Part shown: one piece after another, positions 9,916 to 17,355 of the stretch
How positions within the stretch are numbered: the first letter of the stretch is position 1
Layout of the letters: each line of letters starts with the position of its first letter
NCBI GenBank assembly: GCA_903876795.1
Contig: CAIRBK010000066.1
Location: 1-58,290 of the forward strand
Direction of reading: 5' to 3'
Origin: an uncultured Verrucomicrobiota bacterium
GTDB taxonomy: Bacteria; Verrucomicrobiota; Verrucomicrobiia; Opitutales; Opitutaceae
DNA length: 58,290 bases
The notes under the pieces: generated by a model
What the model was told of the DNA's origin: nothing
Databases searched by the model: none
Seen by the model: the letters and a program-made list of their open reading frames with translations, nothing else
Program-made: the position numbers and the translations under genes

Positions 9916-11145
9916 ATGCCCGCCGCCCCCGTCATCGCCTACCTCTTCACCACGTTCCCGAAGCCCACGGAGACGTTTCTCCAGCGCGAGGTGACGGGCC
10001 TGCAGGCCCTCGGCGTCAACCTGCGCCTCTACTCCATGTGGGGCGGCGGCGGGACGTTCAACGGCCTGCCGGTGACGCGTTTTCCCAAGTGGCGGCTCGT
10101 TTCGCTGCTCGGGTGGCTGCCCTGGATGGCGGTGCGCCACCCCCGGGTGCTCGGCGAACTCGTGCGCGGCGTCTCCGCCCGCCGCCCCCCGTCGGCGCTC
10201 AACTTGTTTGAAAACCTGCTTGGCCTCGGATTCGGCCTGGTGTTCGCCGCGCACTTCCGCCGACAACGCCCCGCCCACCTCCACGCCGTCTGGGGCGGTG
10301 CGCCCGCCGCCGCCGCCTGGCTGCTGTGGCGGCTCGACGGCCATCCCTGCAGCGCGGCCGGCCACGCCTACGACCTGTATCAAAACGGCGGAGACGGCTG
10401 GTTGCGTGAAAAACTCGCGCCCGCGCTCTTCATCCACACCTCGACCGAGATGGGCCGGCGCACCCTGCTGGAAAAAGGCCTGGCGGACTCCCGCATCCAT
10501 GTCATCCGCCGCGGCCTCGCCGTCCTGCCCGCCCTGCTCCCGTTGCGCTCCCCGCGCACGCCGCCGCGCATCCTGTGCGTCGCGCGCCTGGTGCCGAAGA
10601 AAGGCCTCGACCACCAGTTGCGCATCTACGCCGCGCTCAAGTCCGCCGGCGTCGCCTTCGAGGCGCGCATCGCCGGCGACGGGCCCTTGCGCTCCGGCCT
10701 CGCCGCCCTGGCCCGCGATCTTGGCGTCGCCGGCGAAGTCGCCTTTCTCGGACACCGGTCGCAGACCGACATCGCCGCGCAACTCTCCTGGGCCGACGTG
10801 CTCGTGCACACCGGCGTGGTCGCGGCCGACGGCGACCGCGACGGGCTGCCCAACGTCATCCCCGAGGCCATGGCCGCGGGCGTGCTGGTCGTCACCTCCC
10901 CGGCGGCCGCCACGACCGAGGCGGTGGTTGACGGCGAAACCGGCCTGGTGCGCCCCGTCGAGGATGCCGCCGGGTGGATCGAGGCCCTGGTCGCCTTGCG
11001 CGACGACGACGCCCTGGCCGGGCGGCTGCGCACGGCGGCGCGCGCCTGGGTGGAGACGCACTTCGACGCCCACCGGAACGCCGCGAGCCTGGCCGCGTTG
11101 TATAGGAAGTTTACCGACAACGCCCGTCCGCCCCGTCAGGTCTGA
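9916..11145 (+). CDS. GT4-family glycosyltransferase
   Basis: A 409-residue GT-B enzyme resembling those of colanic-acid type exopolysaccharide clusters. The N-terminus reads FTTFPKPTETFLQREV, the usual opening of this subgroup. The donor domain shows CVARLVPKKGLDHQLR and then RDGLPNVIPEAMAAG followed by TTEAVVDGETGLV. It starts 9 bases after the ketoacyl synthase stop, so it is almost certainly co-transcribed with it. This places a sugar transfer step in the same operon as acyl chain assembly. Its last 10 bases overlap the 3' end of a convergent small gene. Confidence 0.9.
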   Translation: MPAAPVIAYLFTTFPKPTETFLQREVTGLQALGVNLRLYSMWGGGGTFNGLPVTRFPKWRLVSLLGWLPWMAVRHPRVLGELVRGVSARRPPSALNLFENLLGLGFGLVFAAHFRRQRPAHLHAVWGGAPAAAAWLLWRLDGHPCSAAGHAYDLYQNGGDGWLREKLAPALFIHTSTEMGRRTLLEKGLADSRIHVIRRGLAVLPALLPLRSPRTPPRILCVARLVPKKGLDHQLRIYAALKSAGVAFEARIAGDGPLRSGLAALARDLGVAGEVAFLGHRSQTDIAAQLSWADVLVHTGVVAADGDRDGLPNVIPEAMAAGVLVVTSPAAATTEAVVDGETGLVRPVEDAAGWIEALVALRDDDALAGRLRTAARAWVETHFDAHRNAASLAALYRKFTDNARPPRQV

Positions 11146-11417
11146 AACCGCCGCGTCTCCGCCTTGGGCGCGGGCTCGGCGAGCGATTGCCGGAAAAACT
11201 CCTGCGCGGCCGTGATGAGCTTGGAGTATTGCGAGTAGTTGCCCGCCCAGGAATTTGGCATGCGCAGGGCCTTGATGACGCCCTTGCCCATTTTATCCGG
11301 GGCATCGCCGTCGGGGATGATTTCGAGCGAAAACTTCGGATCCACCGTGTGCACGACGTAGTGCCGCGTCCGCCCGTCCTCCTCCCGCTCGATCCGCATA
11401 AAATGCGCGAAGTTCAT
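11136..11417 (-). CDS. Small hypothetical protein
   Basis: A 93-residue soluble protein starting MNFAHFMRIEREEDG, with a middle part reading HTVDPKFSLEIIPDGDAP and NSWAGNYSQYSKLITAAQEF. The longer reading upstream of the chosen ATG crosses a G-run tract and is glycine/arginine-rich, so it was left out. No signal peptide or known motif is seen. The composition looks like a real protein. It converges on the GT4 gene with a 10-base overlap at the 3' ends. Function unknown. Confidence 0.6.
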   Translation of the reverse strand: MNFAHFMRIEREEDGRTRHYVVHTVDPKFSLEIIPDGDAPDKMGKGVIKALRMPNSWAGNYSQYSKLITAAQEFFRQSLAEPAPKAETRRFQT

Positions 11418-11497
11418 CTGGTTGCTCAACAGCTTAACCCGCGCCGCCCCGGCGAAAACCCTAAAAACGCCCGCCCCCGCCCGCCTCCGCCCGTTGT

Positions 11498-11533
11498 CCC
11501 CGCCCCCCGCCTGCCCCCCAGCCGGCCCCCCCC
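11498..11533 (-). other. Potential G-quadruplex in the 5' region of the small minus-strand gene
   Basis: On the minus strand four runs of 8, 6, 6 and 4 guanines are separated by loops of 6, 5 and 1 bases. This satisfies the classical G3+N1-7 rule. Further G runs of 6 and 5 lie at 11554-11559 and 11547-11551. The tract sits 81-116 bases upstream of the ATG at 11417 on the non-template strand, so it would also be present in a leader RNA. Confidence 0.5.
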
Positions 11534-11576
11534 TCTCTCGCCTTCTCCCCCAACCCCCCTCGCGCCAACCGAACAA

Positions 11577-11648
11577 CTACCCCATTGTGTTAGTTATTCC
11601 TGTATTTCACCGGCCGTCTCCCCGGTAACAACTAACATAATGGGTTAG
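11577..11648. repeat. Long imperfect inverted repeat
   Basis: Arms of 22 bases (11577-11598 and 11627-11648) match at 19 of 22 positions as inverted copies, with a 28-base spacer. The shared core reads TGTTAGTT on the left arm and AACTAACA on the right. The AT-rich arms contrast sharply with the surrounding C-rich DNA. The stretch 11418-11746 holds no gene; it contains this repeat and the C-run tract. The element could be a small dispersed repeat (MITE or REP-like) or a bidirectional regulatory structure. Confidence 0.6.
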
Positions 11649-11746
11649 TTCTTGCCTGCATTCGCGCGGGTTTGGGGGCGGCGGCTTTCGGTCTTGAGCC
11701 TGTGACCGGCTGCGCGCACAAAACTGCCGTCGCGGACGCCCACCCT

Positions 11747-13051
11747 ATGAATCCTCCCGCCGAGGCCCCGAAATTGCCCAAGCTCCCGTTCATCGTCGGC
11801 GACTTGGTGCTCGTAGCCACCGCCGCCTTGATCGCCACCCGCAGCGCCAGCCCGATCACGCCGGGCGCCTTGTTCGCCATCACGGTCTGCGTCGGCCTCG
11901 GGGCCGTGTTGCTGGTGATTCCGTTCCTCGCAGATTACGCCCGCCAGCAGGACGCCGAGCTCACCGAACGCCAGCACCAGATCGCCGCCCTCGCCCGCAC
12001 CACCGCCGAATCGGCCGAACAAATCGGCATCGCCGCCGCCGGGCTCAACACCCTCGCCGGCGCCTCGAAACAAAACCTCGACGCCATCGGCCAGCTTCCG
12101 AGCAAACTCCAAGATCGCATCGATCACCTCGCCCAACAGGTCGCCGGTTCCGCCCTGGCTACCCACGCCGCCGTAAAGGGGGACCTCGCCGAACTCGCCG
12201 CCGCCGCCGAAAAGATCACCCGCACACTCGCCAAACTCGACACCGTCGCCCAGGCAAAGACCTCCGCGCTCAACTCCGCCGAAAACGACCTCGCGGCCAC
12301 CCTCGCCCGCGCCCGCGACCAGATGGAGGCGTTGATCGCCGCGTCGTCGGCCGCCGCCACCCGTCTCGCCGAGTTGCCCGCAATGCCGCCGCCCGTCCTC
12401 GTGGTTAACGCTCAACCGCCCGGGGCCGCACCGCCCGAACCGGTGCCCGAACCCGTTCCCGCGCCAGTCGCTCCGGAAAATCCCGCGCCGCCGTCGCCCC
12501 CGCCCCCGCTCGCGCCCGCCCCCGAGCCTTCGTCTGAACCCGAATCCGCTCCGGCAACCGCCCCCGTCGAAGCTCCCGCGCAACCTTCCGTCCCGCCCGC
12601 GCCGGAACCGGTCGTCGTATCGCCCGAACCCGTTTTCGCCCCCGTCGAGCCCGATCCCGCCGACGTGCCCGTAGCCGAGCCCGAAGCGCCCAAGCCTCCG
12701 CGCGCCCGCAAACCCAAGCCCCTCGACGACGGTTTCGATCTCGGCCTCACGCCCGATGCGTCCGAAGCGGTGGAGAGCGCCGTCACCTCCGACGGCTTCA
12801 CCCGCCTCATCGCCACCGCCTACATCGGCATTGGCAACAAGCTCTTCCTCCGCGGCGAAGGCCCGGGCCTGTCCTGGGACAAGGGCGTGCCGCTTCAATT
12901 CGTCTCCATCGGCAAATGGCGCTGGGAAACGCCCGACGCGGTCGCACCCATCAGGGCCAGGCTCTACAAGAACGACCAGATCGAGTGCGTCGGCCTGGGC
13001 ACGCTTACGCTCGAGCCCGGACGCCAGCACGAGGTCAACGCGGGCTTCTGA
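11747..13051 (+). CDS. Two-TM coiled-coil membrane protein with a Pro/Ala linker and C-terminal domain
   Basis: A 434-residue protein. Residues about 15-65 form two membrane segments (VLVATAALIATR and FAITVCVGLGAVLLVIPFLA). They are followed by a long alanine/glutamine-rich coiled coil to about residue 210, then a proline/alanine/glutamate-rich linker to about 330. A compact C-terminal domain of about 95 residues follows and contains YIGIGNKLFLRGEGPGL and FVSIGKWRWETP. The layout suggests an inner-membrane anchored protein with a cytoplasmic or periplasmic sensing domain, but no function is established. The membrane/coiled-coil half is clearly related to the protein encoded at 15031-15891. 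The ATG at 11747 directly precedes the hydrophobic region. Confidence 0.8.
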   Translation: MNPPAEAPKLPKLPFIVGDLVLVATAALIATRSASPITPGALFAITVCVGLGAVLLVIPFLADYARQQDAELTERQHQIAALARTTAESAEQIGIAAAGLNTLAGASKQNLDAIGQLPSKLQDRIDHLAQQVAGSALATHAAVKGDLAELAAAAEKITRTLAKLDTVAQAKTSALNSAENDLAATLARARDQMEALIAASSAAATRLAELPAMPPPVLVVNAQPPGAAPPEPVPEPVPAPVAPENPAPPSPPPPLAPAPEPSSEPESAPATAPVEAPAQPSVPPAPEPVVVSPEPVFAPVEPDPADVPVAEPEAPKPPRARKPKPLDDGFDLGLTPDASEAVESAVTSDGFTRLIATAYIGIGNKLFLRGEGPGLSWDKGVPLQFVSIGKWRWETPDAVAPIRARLYKNDQIECVGLGTLTLEPGRQHEVNAGF

Positions 13052-13117
13052 ACGCCCTCCCGCCTTCCGTCTCGCCTTTGGTCCGCGCACGCGGCTTGGT
13101 TGCCGGTTTCCATCGCC

Positions 13118-13642
13118 ATGTCGTCCTCCCTTGTCCCTCTCCCCAAACCCGTCGCCGGCCAGCCCTGCTCGTGCGGCAGCGGTCTTGATTTCGCCGACTG
13201 CTGCGAGCCGATCATCACCGGCAAGCGTCCCGCCGCGACCGCCGAGCAATTGATGCGCGCCCGTTTCACCGGCCATGTCGCCAACGCCAACGAGTTCCTG
13301 CACCACACCTACCTGCCCAGCTCGAAACAGCCCTACGTCGAGGAGCCGGACGCGGCTCCGCTGCCTTGGACGCGCCTCGTCATCCACTCGCACGAACCCG
13401 AGGTGAAGCCCGATGTCTCCTACGTGGATTTCACGGCCTATTTCAAGGCCGAGAACGGCGCCGAGGGCGCGCTGCACGAGAAGTCGGAGTTCAGCCGCAT
13501 CGGCGGCAAGTGGATCTTCGCCCGCACGCTCCGCCAGGGCCCCGCGCCGATCAAATCGTCCGCGTCCAAGGTCGGCCGCAACGACCCTTGTCCCTGCGGC
13601 AGCGGCAAAAAGTTCAAACAGTGCTGTCTCGGCAAGGCCTGA
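13118..13642 (+). CDS. YchJ-family protein with two SEC-C zinc motifs
   Basis: A 174-residue protein of the YchJ/UPF0225 type. A SEC-C like motif lies at the N-terminus (CSCGSGLDFADCC) and a canonical one at the C-terminus (DPCPCGSGKKFKQCC). Between them is the NTF2-like fold with LMRARFTGHV and FSRIGGKWIF. SEC-C motifs bind zinc and are shared with the tail of SecA, but the role of YchJ-like proteins is not established. Start choice: an ATG six codons upstream is possible, but the 13118 ATG gives the usual family N-terminus. It converges with trmO with 7 bases between the ends. Confidence 0.88.
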   Translation: MSSSLVPLPKPVAGQPCSCGSGLDFADCCEPIITGKRPAATAEQLMRARFTGHVANANEFLHHTYLPSSKQPYVEEPDAAPLPWTRLVIHSHEPEVKPDVSYVDFTAYFKAENGAEGALHEKSEFSRIGGKWIFARTLRQGPAPIKSSASKVGRNDPCPCGSGKKFKQCCLGKA

Positions 13643-13649
13643 GCGCGAT

Positions 13650-14454
13650 TCACGCCTCCGGCCAGCGGGCGAGGAACGCCATCTGCGCCTCGCGGTCGGG
13701 CACTTGTTCGTGGCCTTCCCGCGTGAGAAAGCGGAGCGGATAACCCGTTTCCAGCGCGTTGACCGTCACCCGCTCGCCGGCCACTTCGAACGCCGCCCGC
13801 CACGCGCCGCAGCCGATCTCAAAACCGCCCGACGGGCGTTTGCGGATGCGCCGTGTGCGGTGCGGTGACGGGGTCGCGCGACAACAACTCCACCAGCCGC
13901 GGGGTGAACTCCACGCCCTGCTCCGTGCGCAACCACGCCGCCTGTTCCTCGGCCAGCGCGGAAAACGCCACCGCATACTTCGGCGGTTCGTCCGCCCAGG
14001 CGTCGGCCTCGGCGATCCAGCCCGCCCTGGCCTCGGGGAACGCGTCATAAGCCGGCACATACGGTTTCACGTCGAAGACCGGCGTGCCGTCCACCAGGTC
14101 GCACGCGCCGAGATACAAGGCGCGGCCTTCGACGCCCAGCAGCCGCACCGGAGTCATCCCGAGCGGATTCGGCCGGTGCGGTGAACGCGTCGCAAACACC
14201 CCGCGCCGCCGGGCCGGGCCGCGCGGCGGCAGCACCTGCGGACGCCAGGTCTCGTTGCGGTGGAACCACCACAACAGCCACACCCGGTCGAAGCCCGCGA
14301 GATCCTGCAACGCCTGCTCGTAGTTGGCGCCCGGCAGCAGTTCGAGCACGTTGCACTCCTCCTCGCCGTCGACGGGCTGGTGGCGCGCCTGGAACTTCAC
14401 CCGCTTTCCGGTGCGGATGAAACCGATGGGCTTGAGCGTGAGGGAGTCGGACAC
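13650..14454 (-). pseudogene. trmO: trmO (tRNA t6A37 methyltransferase), frameshifted
   Basis: The N-terminal part, from a GTG at 14454, reads LKPIGFIRTGKRVKFQARHQ and contains RSPHRPNPLGMTPVRLL and the catalytic-domain stretch DLVDGTPVFDVKPYVP. This is the TsaA/TrmO fold that methylates N6-threonylcarbamoyladenosine at tRNA position 37. This frame stops at 13819 after a non-family tail (HPQTPVGRF). The expected C-terminal continuation, RRIRKRPSGGFEIGCGAWR through LARWPEA, is found in another frame and ends at 13650. One extra base (or two missing) at about 13851-13862 explains this. It is either a real inactivating mutation removing about 55 residues or a sequencing error. The upstream limit is set by the divergent tspO gene. 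Confidence 0.8.
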
Positions 14455-14541
14455 GCCGCGAAGCTCAGCAACCGCCGGTCGGCGACGCGATGCGTTTTTG
14501 CGCCGGTTGCCAATCGGGCCGACTCGCGCACCCTTGGGTGC

Positions 14542-15021
14542 ATGACCAACCGTTCCTGGCCCGCCCTCATCGGTTTTATCGTGCTCGTCGCCGCCGTCTC
14601 CGCGCTCGGCGGCGCGATCACCACCACCAGTGTCGGCACCTGGTATCAAACCCTGGACAAGCCTTCCTGGACTCCGCCCGGCTGGCTCTTCGGTCCGGTG
14701 TGGACGCTGCTCTACGCGATGATGTCGGTCGTCGCCTGGCGCCTCTGGCGCGTCCGCGGCGAATCGTCCGCCGCGCGCGCGACGCTCGCGCTCTGGTTCG
14801 GGCAGCTGGCGCTCAACGGCGCGTGGTCGTTCCTGTTTTTCGGGCTGCGCTCGCCCGCAGCCGGCCTCGTGGACATCGCGGCGCTGCTCGGCGTGATTTT
14901 ATGGATACAGGTGCGACTGGCGCGCTTCGACCGCATGCTGGCGCTGCTCTGGTCGCCCTACGTCGTTTGGGTCGGGTTCGCCACCGCGCTCAACCTCTCG
15001 ATCTGGCTGAGGCAGTCGTAA
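14542..15021 (+). CDS. tspO: TspO/MBR family tryptophan-rich sensory protein
   Basis: A 159-residue membrane protein with five hydrophobic helices. It contains the family hallmark TWYQTLDKPSWTPPGWLFGPVW (residues about 33-54, given here in part as the KPSWTPPGWLFGP core), and later LALWFGQLALNGAWS and PYVVWVGFATALNLSIW. TspO proteins bind porphyrins and related tetrapyrroles and act in stress or light signalling. The ATG at 14542 fits the family N-terminus; the longer in-frame extension overlaps trmO and is not protein-like. It stands alone between trmO (divergent) and a convergent coiled-coil gene 9 bases away. Confidence 0.92.
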   Translation: MTNRSWPALIGFIVLVAAVSALGGAITTTSVGTWYQTLDKPSWTPPGWLFGPVWTLLYAMMSVVAWRLWRVRGESSAARATLALWFGQLALNGAWSFLFFGLRSPAAGLVDIAALLGVILWIQVRLARFDRMLALLWSPYVVWVGFATALNLSIWLRQS

Positions 15022-15030
15022 ACCCGGAGC

Positions 15031-15891
15031 TTACTTCCGGTCCGAATCCATCGCCGCCGCCAGGGCGGCGTAGCCGTCGTCGGGAATCAGAAAAGGGTCC
15101 ATGATGGCCTCGCTGCCCGCGCGCTTCACCTCGGGTCCAGGCGCGGTTGCGGCGACCGGCGCCACGGCCACCTCGACCACCGGAGCCGCCGCCGGCGACG
15201 GAGAGACCGCAGGGGCAACCACCGCAGCGGCGGCGGCCGCTTCGTTGGCCCGCTGCAATTGCACCGTCAGTGTCGTCAGCACCGTCTCGATCTCGGCCAG
15301 GCGTGCCGACAGCGCCGTCGTCGTGGCGCCGAGACGGGACTCGGCGTCCGTCACCAACCGCTCGACCTGCGCCGCCATCGTGGCGGGCGCGGCCTCTATC
15401 CGCCGGTCCCACTCCTCGCGGGCCGCACGCTCATGCCGGGCGGCGGTGGCGGCGCGGGTGAGTGCGGACTGTTCGACCTCGGCCAGTTTTTGCGCCAACG
15501 CATCGGCCTTTTCCTGAAAGACGGCGGGCAGTCGCTCGGCCGCAGCCAGGCTGCTCGTGGCCAGTCCGGCGGCGTCCGCGAGACCCGTGGCGGCGGCCGC
15601 CCACTGGGTGCCCCAGCGCGAGGCGTTGGCGGTCGAGGTGGTCACCAGCTCGGCCAGTTCGCGTTGACGCTCCGCCAGCGCCGCGTCGCGCTCCCGGGCG
15701 TCGTTGAGCACAAAGGGCAAGACCGTGAGCACCGCGCCCAGCCCGACGCAAAACACGACGCCGAAGAGCGCCCCGCCGGCGAGTTCGCCGGGTGTGCGCC
15801 AAGCGATCAGGGCGGCCGTGAGCAGCAGCCCGGCATCGGCGGCGGCAAAAGGCACATAAGGCAGGGGGCGCGTGGAAACGGAGGAGCTCAT
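15031..15891 (-). CDS. Two-TM coiled-coil membrane protein, shorter paralog
   Basis: A 286-residue protein whose first 80 residues align by eye with the product of 11747-13051. Compare LLLTAALIAW and FCVGLGAVLTVLPFVLNDAR here with VLVATAALIATR and VCVGLGAVLLVIPFLADYAR there. A long alanine-rich coiled coil (about residues 75-210) and a proline/alanine/valine linker follow. The C-terminus is only a short acidic tail (DPFLIPDDGYAALAAAMDSD) and lacks the globular domain of the longer paralog. Probably inserted in the inner membrane through the N-terminal hairpin. Function unknown. Confidence 0.78.
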   Translation of the reverse strand: MSSSVSTRPLPYVPFAAADAGLLLTAALIAWRTPGELAGGALFGVVFCVGLGAVLTVLPFVLNDARERDAALAERQRELAELVTTSTANASRWGTQWAAAATGLADAAGLATSSLAAAERLPAVFQEKADALAQKLAEVEQSALTRAATAARHERAAREEWDRRIEAAPATMAAQVERLVTDAESRLGATTTALSARLAEIETVLTTLTVQLQRANEAAAAAAVVAPAVSPSPAAAPVVEVAVAPVAATAPGPEVKRAGSEAIMDPFLIPDDGYAALAAAMDSDRK

Positions 15892-16023
15892 TCGGCGTTA
15901 AAGGGTTATCTTCGCGCCGCCGGCTCCGCCATTTCAAGGGCGAAGCTGCGGGGCGGGCCATGCGTGCAGACACGCGTCTAGCGGCGGCGTTGCCGTCAAA
16001 TGCCGCTAAACCCGCCGCCCGGC

Positions 16024-16629
16024 TCAGCCTGATTTCGCGCGCGCCAGCTCAGCGGCGATGAAGGCGAGGAGCTCGTCGCGGCCGTTTTTCTTTTCGGCGG
16101 ACGTGGCGAAGACCGGCGGCGGCTCGGGCAGGAAGTCGGCGAGCGCGGCCTTGAAGCCGGAGATGTTGGCCTGGGTGACCGACTGCGAGTGCTTGTCGGT
16201 CTTGGTGAACACCAGCGAGAACGCCACCTCCACGCCCGCCAGCCAGCGCAGGAACTCCAAGTCGATGCGTTGCGGGGTGAGGCGCGAATCGATCAACACG
16301 AAGAGATGGAGCAGGTTGTCGCGTTGTTCGATGTAGTCGGCCACCGCTTCGTTGAAATCGGCGCGTTCCTCCTTGTTGACCTTGGCGTAGCCATAGCCGG
16401 GCAGGTCCACGAGGCACCAGTTGGCGTTGAACCGGAAAAAATTGATGAGCTTGGTCTTGCCGGGCGTGACCGAGGCCTTCGCCAGGTCCCGGCGCTCGGC
16501 GAGCAGATTGATGAGGGAGGACTTGCCGACGTTGGAACGGCCGATGAAGGCGAATTCCGGCAGCATCCAGCGCGGGCTCTGCGCGAGCGTGGGGGCGCTT
16601 TTTTCGAACACGGCGGATTTGATCTTCAT
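16024..16629 (-). CDS. engB: Ribosome biogenesis GTPase YihA/YsxC/EngB
   Basis: A 201-residue small GTPase needed for 50S subunit assembly in other bacteria. G1 is GRSNVGKS (about residues 32-39), G3 is DLPGYG, G4 is TKTD, and G5 lies in the TSAEKKNG stretch near the C-terminus. The switch region TPGKTKLINFF is typical of EngB. The start MKIKSAVFEKSAPTL was chosen over a 33-codon extension because EngB proteins begin just before this strand. It is transcribed alone and followed by a 130-base gap to the tail of 15031-15891. All GTPase motifs are intact. Confidence 0.95.
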   Translation of the reverse strand: MKIKSAVFEKSAPTLAQSPRWMLPEFAFIGRSNVGKSSLINLLAERRDLAKASVTPGKTKLINFFRFNANWCLVDLPGYGYAKVNKEERADFNEAVADYIEQRDNLLHLFVLIDSRLTPQRIDLEFLRWLAGVEVAFSLVFTKTDKHSQSVTQANISGFKAALADFLPEPPPVFATSAEKKNGRDELLAFIAAELARAKSG

Positions 16630-16732
16630 GGGCCCCAGTCCGGCCGGGCATGGCCGCCGTTTCAATCCAGATTCCGGGACCCGGCGGAAGGGCCGCGCTT
16701 CGGGTCCGGCGCGTATGGCCGCGGTCAAGCGA

Positions 16733-16966
16733 CTAGGCCCCCGCGCCCGGTTTGGCGGGGATATGCGCGGCCCTGTGCAGAACCTCGGCCTTCGATACCT
16801 TCAGGCCGTGCGCGATTTTGTTGAGTTGCACCGCCTCGGCCGGGCTCAGCACGGTCGCGCGTTCGGAACCATCCCGATCGACCCAGTCCACGCGGTGCGG
16901 TTTTTGGCGGGAGGCTTTCACCAAGCCGCGCAGGAAGGTCAGGTCGGATTCAGGCAGGTCGTTCAT
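16733..16966 (-). CDS. Small hypothetical protein
   Basis: A 77-residue charged, soluble protein starting MNDLPESDLTFLRGLVKASR, followed by HRVDWVDRDGSERATVLSPAEAV and a helical C-terminus (IAHGLKVSKAEVLHRAAH). No known motif is recognised. The longer upstream in-frame reading is arginine-rich and was rejected. It lies 103 bases upstream of engB on the same strand and could share its transcript. It is divergent from the small Cys-rich membrane ORF at 17099. Confidence 0.5.
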   Translation of the reverse strand: MNDLPESDLTFLRGLVKASRQKPHRVDWVDRDGSERATVLSPAEAVQLNKIAHGLKVSKAEVLHRAAHIPAKPGAGA

Positions 16967-17098
16967 GTGTCCGCCGAGTTGAGCGCGGTGCCCGACGGGG
17001 TCAACGCCCCCCTTCGCCGCGAGCCCGGTCCCGGAGAAAGAAGCGCACGTTGCGGTTTTTTGCCGCCCGCGTTTGCCAAACGCGCGTCTCACGCCTTA

Positions 17099-17248
17099 GT
17101 GACGCGCGTGATCTGGTTGCTCCTCATTCCCGCTGCTTTCATCGGCTACATTTTCTGGGCCGGGCGCCGGCACATCTGCATCCGTCGTAAAGACTGCTGC
17201 GGCAAGGGCTGCGGCTGCCTCTTCCCGGTCAAGCTGAAGGACAAGTAG
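17099..17248 (+). CDS. Tiny Cys-rich single-TM protein
   Basis: A 49-codon frame from GTG at 17099 (or GTG at 17108). One membrane helix (VIWLLLIPAAFIGYIFWAG) is followed by a basic, cysteine-rich tail (HICIRRKDCCGKGCGCLFP) and a lysine-rich end. The plan (one helix, then clustered Cys) recalls the small Cys-rich membrane proteins often found near FeoB, but there is no feo gene here. The strong helix and the Cys cluster argue against a random frame, yet the start and expression are unproven. Confidence 0.4.
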   Translation: MTRVIWLLLIPAAFIGYIFWAGRRHICIRRKDCCGKGCGCLFPVKLKDK

Positions 17249-17355
17249 CGGCCCCTTGGCCCGGGTGTTTTTTCCGGCGGTTTTCAAGATCGTCACGCGG
17301 TGGCCTGCAAACACGTCTCGACACCCGGCGCGCCCGGCTGCTCTGCTTCCGGTCC

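Noticed and set aside
16630-16728. N-terminal extension of engB
   Set aside because: Adds 33 arginine/proline-rich residues ahead of the conserved start; MKIKSAVF fits the family.
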